A stretch of DNA of 64,000 bases, taken from Membranipora membranacea. Lineage: Eukaryota > Bryozoa > Gymnolaemata > Cheilostomatida > Membraniporidae. The notes under the pieces were generated by a model, which searched no databases, was not told the DNA's origin, and worked only from the letters and a program-made list of their open reading frames with translations. Positions 13,123 to 33,734 of the stretch are shown here, one piece after another. Position numbers and translations under genes: made by a program. The stretch covers positions 2,728,001 to 2,792,000 of the forward strand of contig OU612065.1 of the NCBI GenBank assembly GCA_914767715.1, written 5' to 3'. Each line of letters begins with the position of its first letter. Position 1 is the stretch's first letter.

Positions 13123-13653
13123 AACTAGGTGATGGGGACAACAACATGGCACGCTGCATCGTGACATCAGTGTCACTAACATCATTGTCAGGAGTCTGTC
13201 TACACATGGGCATAGCTATAGACCTACCTAATTTAAATATTTCATCAAGTTCTCATCGTTGAACAAATAATTTTTCTTTGACTGTAGATATTTGGGATGA
13301 GAGCACTAAGTCACACAGTTTGCCATAATTAGATATTTATCATTCATTCTGCGTCAAATACCAAACCATATTGGTTCAGTCGCAGACCCCCAGCATATGA
13401 TATTTTCGTTTTTATTTTGACATACATACGTTATGCAACCTTATTTTTGGGTATTTAGGTTAGAAGAAATTACTCCAAGAATATCTTAAACTCCAGTTTA
13501 TTTCCTAGTAAATTTTCAATAAACTCACAAGCAAAATTAAATTCAACAAAAAAAGGTTTGCTCAAGAGATTGAAATGAAAGTGGCTCAATGCTCAGTGAT
13601 ACAGAAAAAAAAGATCTAAGATTTGCAGAAAATCTTTGCATATCAAACAAGCT
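13123..13653. other. Convergent 3' ends of CACNA2D and NDUFA5
   Basis: This is non-coding sequence between two stop codons. A plus-strand AATAAA lies at 13518-13523 and a minus-strand AATAAA (TTTATT on the plus strand) at 13497-13502. If both are used, the two mRNAs would overlap at their 3' ends. Confidence 0.5.
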
Positions 13654-14412
13654 TCAATAAGGCCACTTCCATTGGTCTCTGGGTGCTTCTTCAACAAGTG
13701 GCTCCCACGGTTTCCATGTGATCATTTTTCGAGCCAGAGACAGTTCTCGGTTTGCCTGAAAAAAAATGGGAGGGTGACACATTGGACAGAATGGTAATAA
13801 AAAAAATTCAACATCAGAATTGAAGAATTGAAGATTTTCATCAAAGGGTAGTTGCATTGTGATATTGCAGATTCTACAAAACTGGGAGCAGCTATCAAAT
13901 AGTTTCGATGAAAAAGGAACCTGCAAAATCTATTTTGATAAAGCTGCAATAAAGATGTCAATTGATACTCTGATTATGTGAGCACTGTTTACCTGTAATA
14001 TAAGCTCCTCTACCTGTCCTGCTCCAATCTTTGCCTCCAGTTTACTGACATCTGGTTCCTTGAAGTCATAAAAAAGGTGGTGTCTTCAACAAACTTGAAG
14101 CAGTGAATTGTACACTATTCCCTACCATTCCCATGAAATACTGACATCAAAAACAAGGTATTACATAATTAGTGACTTGATGAGAAGGTCACAGCAACAT
14201 GATATGCTCATGGTGCTTTGGTAGTCATAAGGTATGAATATGGTTCCCACCTTGTCTATGATTGAAAGCCTAGATTGAACTATGGCTTCGGTGTTAATTC
14301 TGTAGGCTGCATCTGTAGGCATCTTAGATGTAATTGCAAGTAAACGCTCATAGTAATGCTTGAGACTGGTGTGGGGATGTTTGGCTACAGCGAGCCCGGT
14401 CAGACCTGTTCG
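13654..14412 (-). CDS. NDUFA5: NADH dehydrogenase 1 alpha subcomplex subunit 5 (complex I B13), first exon not found
   Basis: Accessory subunit of mitochondrial complex I. Exons in coding order on the minus strand are 14412-14251, 14058-13993 and 13755-13654, all joined in phase 0. They encode [45 protein letters not shown] and the hallmark C-terminus [17 protein letters not shown] followed by DQWKWPY. This covers nearly the whole usual length of about 115 residues. Only the first few codons are missing; family members begin with a very short exon, and no phase-0 donor with an ATG was found between 14413 and 15100. Confidence 0.9.
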
Positions 14413-14729
14413 CTGCAAATAAAAAGAGAAAAGAATTAGGTTGATATAACTGCGAGGTAAATAATTTATTGAGAGTGTTTTCGAAGTCATTTGCGCCATA
14501 CATTGTTCTGGCTCCACAAAAAAAGTTCGAACTACATCAATCCCCAACCCTGGCACTTACATATTATATAATACTGCTGTTCCTTCCTGAGGTTGACTAC
14601 ACTTCATTGATGCCCGGCACATTACGAGGCTTTACAAAAGTAGGAAATTTAAGCTTTGATTGTTTTTGAATAGACTCTCCAATGAACTCTCTGCCTCTTA
14701 TGGAACAGGTGGCCCTCTGGATTGTTTGA

Positions 14730-14981
14730 TCATAATTGTAGATATAAATATCCACAAAACTCAAAGGGCCCTTGACCAGGGACCATCAGGCGTTTACCAT
14801 TCAGAGAAACCACATACGCAATAACAGTGAAATACAGATGGTCCAATCCAGACGGCGGATTTGTTGTAACTTTGATAGAATGAGTGAAATTCAAGTTACT
14901 TATGTTCACATCAGATGCGGATAATTGTTCGCTGCTTTTAACATGAACTTTTTCCCAGCTTATGATTCGGGAACTCGCCAT
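14730..14981 (-). CDS. Hypothetical small ORF or exon upstream of NDUFA5
   Basis: An 83-codon frame starts with MASSRIISWEKVHV and contains DHLYFTVIAYVVSLNGKR. It reads like protein rather than noise, but I do not recognise it. It could be an exon of an unknown small gene, since GTATGT and GTAAAC donors lie inside it, or chance. None of its possible donors matches the phase of the NDUFA5 exons. Confidence 0.2.
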   Translation of the reverse strand: MASSRIISWEKVHVKSSEQLSASDVNISNLNFTHSIKVTTNPPSGLDHLYFTVIAYVVSLNGKRLMVPGQGPFEFCGYLYLQL

Positions 14982-15770
14982 AGCCAGGCATTAGCTAATA
15001 TTTGTATTATTTGTATTTGTACTACCTATCATTTCTCACCAGCTGCTTTGCTAAGACAACTGAATCTGAATAAACTAGAAAACGATATACATACAACACG
15101 CTAGAATATCTTGCTATATCTCAAGATCAGGTAAATTTTGGGAGATTTATTTTATTACAACACAGTTAGGCATATCTAGGAGTAAATATTCATGTTGGTA
15201 TTTCAGCGTATAATTTGAACATGTCATTTCTAGCCTGAAACACAACATGTAAAATTGAAGCCTGTCAATATAATCTTATCTCTGAGGCCTCTGTTTTTTT
15301 ATAGGGTCCTTAATGAGACTGGGGAATGTCTCATTATTGTCTTCTCTTTTTCACGCGTGTGTAGACTTTGCCCATTGAAATATCTCTATGCACTGGCTAA
15401 TTTGTGTCACATGAACTATGAGATATATTGGTTTTAGTTATAATTTATTTATGTCTGATCTATAAGAGAGTAGGAAAATAGATTTAATTTAATATCTTAT
15501 GTATTATAAGTTAATGTGTAAAAACGTTGCGTTATTTAATTATTTCTCTCTGAGAATTGATAGAGATCTAACACTACCAAAGACGCGGAGTAAAGCACTA
15601 TTATTACTGTTTGACCCTTCAAAGTCTCAGAGAAGGCCCACACACTAATAAAAAATAATCCAGGATCTCATATGATCCTGATGTTCCAACATTATTCTGT
15701 TCTAATTATTGTACTGGCACAAAACCCAGTGCACATTTTGAAATAGAGGGTGGTAGTTCAACTCCCTGTG

Positions 15771-16283
15771 AAGGAGAACTACCAATCACCCACTGATACA
15801 GAAAGAACCAGCATGTGCTGTAACCCCTGTGGTCAAAAAACCTTCACAAATTGTTAGCCAAATGAGGCACTCCTTTTACTTTAAAGTTCCTAAGTGTTCA
15901 ATGTTTGCAAAGGCATTCAAAGTTAAAACTGTCACTGAAGTGAATCCACAGGTCTACTCCAAAACCTGGGATTTTGGCAATGTTTGACTGCCCCCCTTGA
16001 GTTTTTGTTGTTTTGTTGTTTCAACTTCAGTGACAGTTTTAACTTTGAATGCCTTTGCAAACATTGAACACTTAGGAACTTTGAAGTAAAAGGAGTGCCT
16101 CATTTGGCTAACAATTTGTGAAGGTTTTTTGCCCACAGGGGTTACAGCACATGCTGGTTCTTTCTGTATCAGTGGGTGATTGGTAGTTCTCCTTTTGATG
16201 TTTTGTTGAAACAACAAAACAACAAAAACTCAAGGGGGGCAGTCAAACATTGCCAAAATCCCAGGTTTTGGAGTAGACCTGTG
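15771..16283. repeat. Four-part inverted element A-B-A'-B'
   Basis: Segment A (about 15771-15941) is followed by B (about 15945-16023), then an inverted copy of A (about 16024-16194) and an inverted copy of B (about 16205-16283). The A copies differ at about two positions over 170 nt and the B copies look almost identical, so the structure is recent. Short frames in it are by-products. The class is unknown; it could be a fold-back element or the product of a rearranged insertion. Confidence 0.75.
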
Positions 16284-18160
16284 ACTGTGAGTGAATCACA
16301 ACATACTTACATCAACTTACATCAAAGACGACATCACGCTAGACCGCCTAGGGGGGCGTAAGGGGCGTGCCTCAGTTTTTGGACATAAATACATAAGGTT
16401 TGGACATTGTTCCAGAATACCATCCCATGGGTAGGGCATTTGGGTTCAGAGTGGGTACATGCACCCATCCAGTAGGGCATCAGTAGTATTGTCCTCTGAT
16501 TGTCCTTAGATTTTCATATCCCGTATTATCACTCTCACTGAAGTGAATGTAGTGATTTTTCAATATCTGTACTTCTTATTTCAGTGGTATGGTGTGAACT
16601 GTAACACTCATCATTTGCAAACTACAGTTAGTATGGCTAGCAGTTTTCACAACAGTGACAATTAGTTAGCTACAATGTATACTTATAGTCTAAACCCCCC
16701 CCACACGGATAATGATGGTATATTTATCCAAAAGTGCCCGTGATGTGGACGGTTTGGATTAAGTTGAAGGTAAGGTAAGTATACAGTATTTGCCTCTTAC
16801 CAATTTTGCAGCTGCCATCCTGTGTGTGCATACAATACTGAATGCATCAATTGCCTTTAATGGTAGCATTATCAATTAAATAATTTTTGTATTTTTGAAT
16901 AATAAAAATTAATATGCAAAATTTGTCAGCAACAAATTTTATCTCCAAAAAATTAGTATCAGATTTGTTTAATGCTGTAATACATAAAACTCAAACGGAG
17001 AATATCATGGTATGGTTGCAATGAGGACAACCTAGCTTACCTAATTTCCGGTAGAGGTTGCTAGATTTTCCATAATAATAAATTAATATAATAATAACAA
17101 AATACCTGGCAGGAGAAGGGGAGAAATCTCATGACACGACCGTGAGTTATACATCTACTCAACAGCACCACACACTCAACAGAGTCCAAATAGTAAGATA
17201 AGCCTCAGCAAAGCAACACAAGCTCACAAAATTTCGAGGAAGATGAGCAAAGTAAAACTGACAAAAATAAAACAACAGCAGTGAGTAGTAGAGATGTAGA
17301 TAAGTGAGCAGTGTAATATGCAATAAAAGTCAGTTCTCAAAGATAGAAAACACAGTCAGGTGAGAAGAAGCTGGAAATTGTTGTGTAGTTGAATCAGAGT
17401 AGCCACAAATAGCTGCTCTCAAGCATACAGTGAACACATGGAGAATACAATTTCTAAAACACACCAACCAGAAGATCAGAGATTCAATAGTATACAACTA
17501 TTATAATAGTAACAGTTAGAATAGTCAACACAATAGAATAGCGACAATACACAGCTGCTTGTCCAACTTAGGTTGGTGGGCTTGTGTAAGCGAGTAAAAG
17601 GCAATCAAATATGAAAAAACTGGCTCAACGTACCCTGCCTCAACCTATTACTCTCAAAAATTTTTTGTAGCCATGTAGGCACCGCATACTATCCTAGTTC
17701 TTGTTTAATGTACCCAGTCTTTCAGGAAACTTTATACCCATCGTATTTGGTCATGATAAGCGGTGAATGATTTTTTTCTAGGCCTGGGCATGAGGAGCAG
17801 AGGTTTCGGTACTCTATATTTGTGTCTGAATTAAACATATCCTGTTTGGTTATATTCTCATGTCTGTTGTTGTAGTTTAAAGCAGGCGGTATATTGATGT
17901 ACTCTGTTTGAGTTTGTCTCAGCTGCAGTGAACTTTGCTCTACCTTGATCTACCTTCTATCAGGTCAGTGAACGTTACATTTTTCGCCTAGTACCATTAT
18001 CACCCTCTCCCCTGCTTACAGTCCACTTTTCTCAGCATTGAGAAATAATGAAGTTAGTACACTATATTTACTCTGGATCAGAACATGCAATGTATTGTTT
18101 CTCGAGTTAGAACCTGATGTTTACAGAATATTATTATTCTTTCTAGTCACGATCAAATCG
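16284..18160. other. Upstream region of ZRANB1
   Basis: AT-rich non-coding sequence. A splice acceptor (TTCTTTCTAG, ending at 18146) lies 14 nt before the ZRANB1 ATG, so a 5' UTR exon is expected upstream; CTATCAG|GTCAGTG near 17963 is a candidate donor. Nothing else could be supported. Confidence 0.4.
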
Positions 18161-21100
18161 ATGGATGAAGATCAGAAGAAATGGGAATGTGAATATTGCA
18201 CATATAAGAACTGGGAGGCAGCCAAAAAGTGTACTATCTGCCATGGCTCACGACCGCCTAAATTTATTACTGAAAATCAGAATCAATCCCCTGATATATA
18301 TCAAGTTGCATCGCTCGCCAGCAAAAATGATGATAAAGACAGTCATGTAATTCAAAAGCGGACCTCAGATCACACCAAATGGGAATGTGGTAAATGCACA
18401 TACCACAACTGGGCCAGAACGAGAAAGTGTGCTGGGTGTTACTCTAAGAAACCAAGTAGTACATCAACTGTTCTAGCAGCAGCATTAGCACCTCTCACAA
18501 TAAACACTGCTTCAGGACCAACCGCTGAGGGAAACGAAGTGGTTCACATTTCTAACGAGACCTCACCAAAGTCTGCCAACAGTTCAAATCGGACATCACC
18601 AAACAGTTGTGGTCAGGCAGCAGCCAATAATCGTACATCTCCTGGACCCGTGTGCTCAGGAGAGGTGAACAATGGTCGCAACAGGAACATGTATGTCAAT
18701 TCTCTGAAAAGCTATCAAAACAAATGGAATTGTAAGGTATGCACCTATGATAACTGGCCCAAATCTACAAAATGTATAATATGCGCAACATCACGTAGTC
18801 CCAGCCTCAAGGATCTGAGTTTGTCTCCAAGTCTCAGCTCAGCCAACCAGAATTCACCGCCCAACTCTCCAAGAGGTGCTGCTGCCAGTGTAACTTCGTA
18901 CAAAGCTGGTAAAAAGGTTGACAGTCTACATAAATTACATGACAGATTTTCAGAACTTGATTGGTTATGGTTGAAGGCTTGTATAGGTATTTGCGAAGGT
19001 GATAGGATGGCTGTTGATGCATATCTAGCCTGCGGTGGGGACGTGGCCCGACAGTTGACTGTAGAAGAAGCTTCCTTGCTGGGAGACGGCAACAGATTTC
19101 AGAAAGGTCACACACTATTACACATAGCTCTACAGTCTCAGCGCGAAGATGTGGTGACACTCTTACTCACTGCCAGTGTGACATCACAAAGTAAGAAGCG
19201 TCTTCCCCCTCACACCTGCCCTGACTTAGCCAATGAGATCCTGAGAACAGTTGCTTGTAACCTCCGACAGAGGAAGGGTGACTTTCCATGTTTCTTCTTC
19301 ACAGAATGTGTTACATATGCATTGCCTGGAGGTAAGTGATATGATATTAAATAATTCTGTCAGTTTCAATAATTATTTGCATTGCTAGACACTTTCAGTC
19401 TCACTCATACAAAAAGCATCATGTGATCGGCAGATCCATGAGGGAAAACAAAGCGTACAAGATATCTTATAAAACTTGAGACTGTACTACTCTGTATGAC
19501 CCGCTGCTCCCTTTGCCAGTTAGGAGTCCTGAATATGGAATGAAAAGGGTAATTAAGCATCATTTTAGTTTTATTGCTTCTTCATTCTGTAGATATCGTT
19601 GATCTACTTCCCACTGTGGAGAAGCAGCTGTTAAGTGATATATTAGACCAGGATGTCCAGAGAGGTAAGCATTATAACCTGACATGTACCTCCTGAAGTA
19701 TGAAGCAATAACTTAAGCCCAGTTGTCTGATGCGAACAACCTGTTAGTAAACTGCCCATAGCCCTATTCTTATACCTGAGTTTCTACAAGATTATAGCTT
19801 TACTTTGTTTACAATTGAAGCAAAGAGTTAACTCCTTTGAACTTTGCCCCCCCCTCCCCCCCCCCCCCCCCCCCCGTTGCTGTTAATGGCATTCCATTAC
19901 CCAACAATATCATTCATCTGCCTGCCTGAAAATTTAAGCACTTACATTACTTCACTCAATATACTTTGGTTGACACTCCTATAGCTGGACAATGATGGAA
20001 ACTGGCCAATTACTATAACCTTCACTCATGACGCACAGTTTGTCGTTCTACATTTTTTCGATGAATGTCGCTTCTTAGCTCGGCAAAAAACCGTCCTACG
20101 CTTATGTGTAAAAATACGTTCATAGGCTTATTCGAGGGAGGCATTTTTTGTATTCTGTCAGCCAATGCCAGTCTCAGTACGGTGAGGTGGGGTTTATATG
20201 TTTATTTGTTGAGACTAAGCGATGGCAGACATTTTGTTTTTAGGGATGACATAACTGAGTACAGCAGTCAGCTGATTAATGTGAAACTTCTCTTTATTAA
20301 CATTAGTATTACTATCATTGTATTATGATAACTGTAGCCGCTATAACTAACTGGTTGAATTTCTGACTCGCCATGAAAGCTAACGGGCAATTACTACTAT
20401 TGAGGCGCCATGACAGTTTTTACATGCTGTTGCTACCTACATAGCACCTATAAAAGCTCATGTGGCCAACATCCAAGCAGTATTTCGTATCAACGAGGCT
20501 GATAGCTTAGCTTTATCTTCAACATATCTTATAATCGTGACCCAATACTGTTTCATCTTTAATGCTTAATTATATATCAGTGTCCCCCATCAACGTCATG
20601 TACTTTGGTATACTGGTGGCTGACCCCAAATTACAGTAGATTTAACCATTCCTTTCACTATGATTATGTGACTACTGCTTATGTTCATGGAATACACTTC
20701 AACATGGTGCAAGACTTGGAGACAGGTGATGTCAGATAGCCTACATTTTATTACTATTATTAGTGTTGCATATTGTCTATGGAAGCTTGAATGTTATTAT
20801 CAAAATATTAATTTACAGTCTGCAGACCTCTAGAAATGAAACGATAACGCTGAGATGTGTACACAATTAAAAAAATGGGAGGATAAATTCTGAAAGTGCA
20901 ATTGATCTAATCTATAACTGACCGGCGACAGGTCTGATCATGAGGAACATGTCTGATTGCATGGCCATATTCTTTTTTTTTCAGAACTTGAAATGGAGGA
21001 AAATATAATCAACTGGAGTCTAGAGCTATGCGAGGCGTATGGTAGCAGGCTGTATGCTTTGTGGAATCGTAGTGCTGGAGATTGTCTACTGGACTCTGTG

Positions 21101-24100
21101 CTTCAGGCTACCTGGGGCGTGTTTGATAAGGACAATACGTTAAGACTTTCTCTCTCCGACAGTTTGTCAGAAGGAGAACGAACGTGAGGCTTAAATCATA
21201 CTCTTCTCTGATTGATGTGTGCGTGTACGAATGAATGCATGGCACTTAATAATATAGTAATTTCCGGTACCGGGATTTCAAAGTTTCAAAAAATCTGAAA
21301 TTTGAATGCAGTAAAAAGTGTTGAACAACAATTCACCCAAAAAGTAAGGAATGTCGTAAGGTTAGCTCGCAGAACAACTGTGCTGCTAGATTGGTGCTCG
21401 ATGATATAAGTCAGACAACTTAGCCACAGACAGAGCCCATTGTGACTTCCTGTGACTGTAACTGTGCAGACCAGACAATAATCACTAGTTGCCAGTATGG
21501 GTGTTGTCTGGCCTATACCTTTTTCATAATCACTTCTGTTATCATAAAACTACTTGCCCTGGAGCCAATGACCTCCCTCATCATGACTGGAGTGCTATTT
21601 TTGTCTTTATATACACTGACTATGTTGATCTCAATCACAACCATAGTTAATAGTGCTGCTGTGGGTTTTAGACTGAACAAAGGATGATAAGTTGGGCAGC
21701 GATGCTTACTTTTTAAACAAAGCAAATATGTGTCACAGCTGCCAAATCTTCTTATCTACAAAATCATCTAGTAAAATAAGAAACAGATACATATACAGTT
21801 ACTATATGCATTTATACTTTGAATCCGATTAGCAGCATATCATACTGTGATAGTTGGTTGCTGACTGACTGCAGTAATTCCTTACTTTCCTTTACTTACT
21901 ATACATATGGTTTTACATTCTTATTCAGGTTCTATCCACGATGGAAGGAGTATGAGAGCAAACAAGCCCTCATGTATCAGTTTACTCTGGATGAAGATCA
22001 ATGGGATCAGGATTGGTCATATGTACTCAGCCTAGCTAGGCAACCAGGTGAGTCATACCTGTAGTTGACAGTCATTGTCACATAAAGTATCATTACTTAG
22101 ACAGAGTGTAGGTAGTTTTATTAGGAGTAAGGTAAGGTTGACTGTACAGTAGGCTACAGTAATGGTTTGTCTGTCTTGTGAATATTAAACACTTCCAGGA
22201 TATCAGTATAAATACATTACCTTATTCATGTCTGGTAAGCCCTAGTAAGGGTCTGTCTGAGTGGTGGCGAAATACTAAGAATACCTACAACGATAACACT
22301 AGTTAGTAGGATTCAGATTCATTTTATTCCATTCTCCATCTTCTAATTAAACCCATTAACAGGAATTAAATTGAATGTATAATGTTATACTACTCTTCAT
22401 AGGATGAAGTCATTATTAAAATATTAAAATACTAGTAAACTATTTTCAGAGGTAGAAGTAGGCATTTTTCATTCCTAGTAGCTCATGGGCATCAGCTTTG
22501 ATTTTCTATCATGTTTTACTGACCATATGAAATACTGAATGTTAAGAGTACATAACAGTTGATGTGGTATAATTTTGACTACAAATGTGAACATAACAGA
22601 CCATGTCAGGATAAAAAGTTGGAGTACCATTGTATCATTCAAATGCTATGTAGCCTAATCTTCCAGTCAGACCTAACCCTTTAATTTCCTAACCTTATGA
22701 TTCTTTTATGATTGATATTCAGGACTGTTTCATATCATAATCATAACTTCTTCTCCTGAAAGCTTTAGACTAATCCAAGTAATTATCCAAAACAAATTTC
22801 ATGAATATTTTGTATTACTTTATTAATACTAATACATGAGTAATACTAACTTTGCTGTATATGCTAATTTTGAGGAATACTGAAGTCTGAAAAATAATTA
22901 TTATCCTCCCTTATAATTAATGAAAAATGGTGTGTTAGATAAAGGTTAGATAATGATGCACATGTGTCATGTTGTTATAATTGGTTGTTTTGCCCTGGGT
23001 GCCTTGTGTGATAATCTCTAGTGACAGTATAAGGTTAAATTAATAGATGATATCTGTAATGTAATTATCTCACACTGTTGCTTGCGTTATTTTGCAGGTT
23101 CTGCCTTGGAGCAAACCCATATATTTGCACTAGCTCATATTCTCAGAAGGCCGATCATAGTATATGGTGTCAAGTATGTTAAGTCATTCAGAGGCGAGTC
23201 CATCGACTTGGCCAAGTTTCAGGGTGAGCATCAGCTTAATGCATGTTATAAGTATTTGTAGCTCATAGCACTAATGGATTATATGTTCACGATGTCAAAT
23301 ACCAGGTCAAGCTTTGATTGATTGGTTATTTCGATGAATAGTCTTATCGTTACAGTTTTATCAGACTGCGCTATGACAACCAACAAAGGTGCTTCAACCA
23401 ATGACCGTTGCAGTTCATTTACCTGTATAGGGTGTAAACTTTTAATCATTGAGTTGCAGCTTGATAGAACATCCACACTTGGTGGTTCATAGTACAATAA
23501 CATCAAAATACTCAGTGCTTGTTTTGTAAGGTACAGTAGCAGGATTAATTTCCCAGGTCATCTGATATCATGATGGCTTTCAATACATATATTATTTGCA
23601 GGATGCTTATAATAGCAAAAGTGTTTCTTCCCACATCAACAAGCATTCGTAACACTTATTCCTAAAGATCCCTTGAATAAAACATTATATGTCTGTAGTG
23701 AGAAATCACATGATCCTCCTTAGCCTGCGAGCCCTCAGCTGCTGCCCTTTGAGTCCAATGATCCCTTGTTGGCTGCTGGTCGCCATCTGCTGGTCGCCAT
23801 CTGCTGTTGTCGACTGTATGGTCTTCTTGGGGTGTCGCTCCGAAATTAAATCTGATAGCCAGTATCTATTCTATAACTGGTTAATTTATTATTACAGGAG
23901 TGTATCTACCTTTACTTTGGGACCCCAGTTTCTGCTGGAAATCACCCATCACTCTAGGATATACCAGAGGTCATTTCTCAGCATTAGTACCAATGGATAT
24001 AGATCTAGATAAGAATATTGGTGCTGGAGCTATGCTCGATAACATTGAAGAAAAAGTCTTCTACCTACCTCTCATAGATAAGGATGGCATCCCGCTTCCG

Positions 24101-24664
24101 CTCCATTTCCTCAATCAATTTCAGGTAAGTTTGTACTGATTGGTTGATAGCTTCTCTTGTAAATACGGTCTGTAGGGTCAGAAAAGGATGTGAATTCTGT
24201 ACCTATTTCACATAACAAAAAAACTTAAAATACATAAACCTTTACCCGCTTTTCTCTGATTTGTACAAATCATATTTTTTTATTTTTATCTTTCAGTCTT
24301 CAACACAAGCTCACTGCTCTTGTGCATGGTGATGGTGATCAGTGTGTGTAATATTGGGCCCAGTTGTACTGTGAATCATATCAACATCTGCAGTCTCTAT
24401 ATATATTTTGTATAGGAGCAGAGAGAGCGGACTATCCTACAAGACTGGTTAGTTTGCCGTGAGGTAGCCGGTATATACTGTGCTGAGCAGCAGCTTGGCA
24501 GACAGCCTCCTCTAGTCAAACAAATGAGTGAGGAGTGGATGGACCGATATAGACACCTCTCTCAAGCAATGTCCACTGCTGGCATGGGCAGTAAAAGAAG
24601 GGGACGCCGAACTACCACTCACATATCTAGTGAGGAGGAACTGGACGAAGATAGAATATGTTAA
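18161..24664 (+). CDS. ZRANB1: Ubiquitin thioesterase ZRANB1 / TRABID
   Basis: OTU-family deubiquitinase with preference for K29/K33 (and K63) chains. Exons: 18161-19331, 19593-19664, 20985-21183, 21929-22047, 23098-23223, 23898-24124, 24416-24664, with consistent phases; about 720 residues, against 708 in human. Three RanBP2-type NZF fingers are seen (WECEYCTYKNW, WECGKCTYHNW, WNCKVCTYDNW). They are followed by the ankyrin-like UBD (GGDVARQLTVEEASLLG, KGHTLLHIALQSQRED) and the OTU core. Catalytic Cys is about residue 448 in SAGDCLLDSVLQATWG, and catalytic His about 588 in GYTRGHFSAL. The start at MDEDQKKW is chosen because an acceptor lies just before it; the frame is open further upstream, but that part is probably intron. 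Confidence 0.96.
19847..19875. repeat. Poly-C tract in a ZRANB1 intron
   Basis: A run of 29 nt is all C except one T. It is a simple repeat and prone to assembly or length error. Confidence 0.85.
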
Positions 24665-25578
24665 TTTAGCTACAATTCGCTATTATTCACCACTGCAAAG
24701 TGAAATACATACTGCCATATATAACCAGCTCTCCTCACTATGTTTGCAAAGTGAATTGTTACCCAGATATGTGTGTTAACTGCTGCATGATCAGAAAAAC
24801 ATGTGTTTGCTTTATTTTCTAACCTTTTTCAACAATACTGACCTCTGAAAATTTAATGTCACTTCAGATATGATGCCTTTTTGGCTGTCACCTAGCTGTT
24901 ATGCCTAAACAAATTTTGTAAGAATCTATAATCAATGATTCTATGCATTTGTGCCCAGTATGTATGTCTCTGTGCTCAGACTCCAGGGTTTCATTAACTC
25001 CACCTAATTTAAAATTAGATGACTTCGTCTTCTAGTATGTAGGAGATTTGTGCTCTCTATATGAGAGAGAGAGAGAGAGAGCGCACAACTCACAAAAAAG
25101 ATTCCTCTGATTCTACTGACAGGCATGCTTAACAATCAGGCTTGAACCATTTCATTACTAGTCCTCCATATTACTGACAAATACCTATTGTTATCAATAT
25201 ATTGCTATTGCTACCTATATTTTCTCTCTGTTATGTTCTTTACTAGAGTTAATTTTCACATAAATTATGTTATCTTGGACATCTCAAAACAGACATTAGA
25301 TTTCCTTCAGTATTTTTGTGGTGATTGTTAGTGAGACAGTTTTGCTGTATTATTTTGATAATAAAACACAAGAAAGAATAAATCTGACGGTTTCTCTAAA
25401 ATGTAGGGTTTTATTTATACTTGAGGAACACTTTGGATTCGACCTGCCAACTTTTTATTTCAAACATTGACAACAAGGATCCAATGAGCACTAGGATGGA
25501 ACTTACTTTATTTTGAAATGCGGGCAGATAATTGTCATAGTATTTATTTTGATTCTAGTTACTTATGAATCATTTGCT

Positions 25579-25609
<31 letters not shown>

Positions 25610-25653
25610 ATACCTGTTTTATTGAAAAATTTCCTAAGCATGTATGATGCACA
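24665..25653. other. Convergent 3' UTRs of ZRANB1 and LETM1
   Basis: Contains a GA repeat (25062-25081), a plus-strand AATAAA at 25360-25365 (likely ZRANB1), an AT repeat (25583-25609) and a minus-strand AATAAA at 25618-25623 (likely LETM1). No coding sequence is seen. Confidence 0.5.
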
Positions 25654-33239
<7,586 letters not shown>

Positions 33240-33674
33240 TGAGCGTTGGAGCAGTAGGTCTACAACAAAATGACATATTTATTTAGTGGTATTGTGATAA
33301 GAACAATATAGATAAGTTGTTAACTTTATGATAAGGAACTGTGGAGGTGGTATGCTTTAAATAGATACTATTTAGTAGTACCTCTATAGCGTCATATAGA
33401 ATTTCAGGCTGTCTGCGCCCTTCTACACATGAGATTTTAAAGTGGAAATTGAAGAAAAATTTCTTCAGGGTCACAACTGGCAACAAATTAGTAGTGGCAG
33501 GCTTTTCCTGGTAAGTCTTTTTGAATTATGCACTTTACAATCTGATATTTCAATCCTATGCTTTAATGGTGTGTCCTCATTCATATAATTGATTTGAGGA
33601 CATACCATGGAGCCAAGGAGTGAGAGGGGGAACACATGAAAATGACTGCCAAGGCAATGATTGGATCAATGCAC

Positions 33675-33734
33675 AGGACTACTGCATTCCCTGACATTGG
33701 GCTTTGTGTGGGTGTCAGGAAATGCAGTAGTCCT
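33675..33734. other. Pre-miRNA-like hairpin
   Basis: Arms AGGACTACTGCATTCCCTGACA and its inverted copy pair over 22 nt with one mismatch around a 16-nt loop. The flanks can pair weakly through a GATC on each side. Size and shape suit a microRNA precursor, but a small inverted repeat of transposon origin fits as well. Confidence 0.35.

Noticed and set aside
15954..16361. Short proteins in the inverted-repeat element
   Set aside because: The frames cross segment borders of the repeat, and the same sequence is broken by stops in its other copy.
18038..18160. N-terminal extension of ZRANB1 upstream of MDEDQKKW
   Set aside because: The frame is open, but a good acceptor lies at 18146 and family members start just before the first NZF finger.
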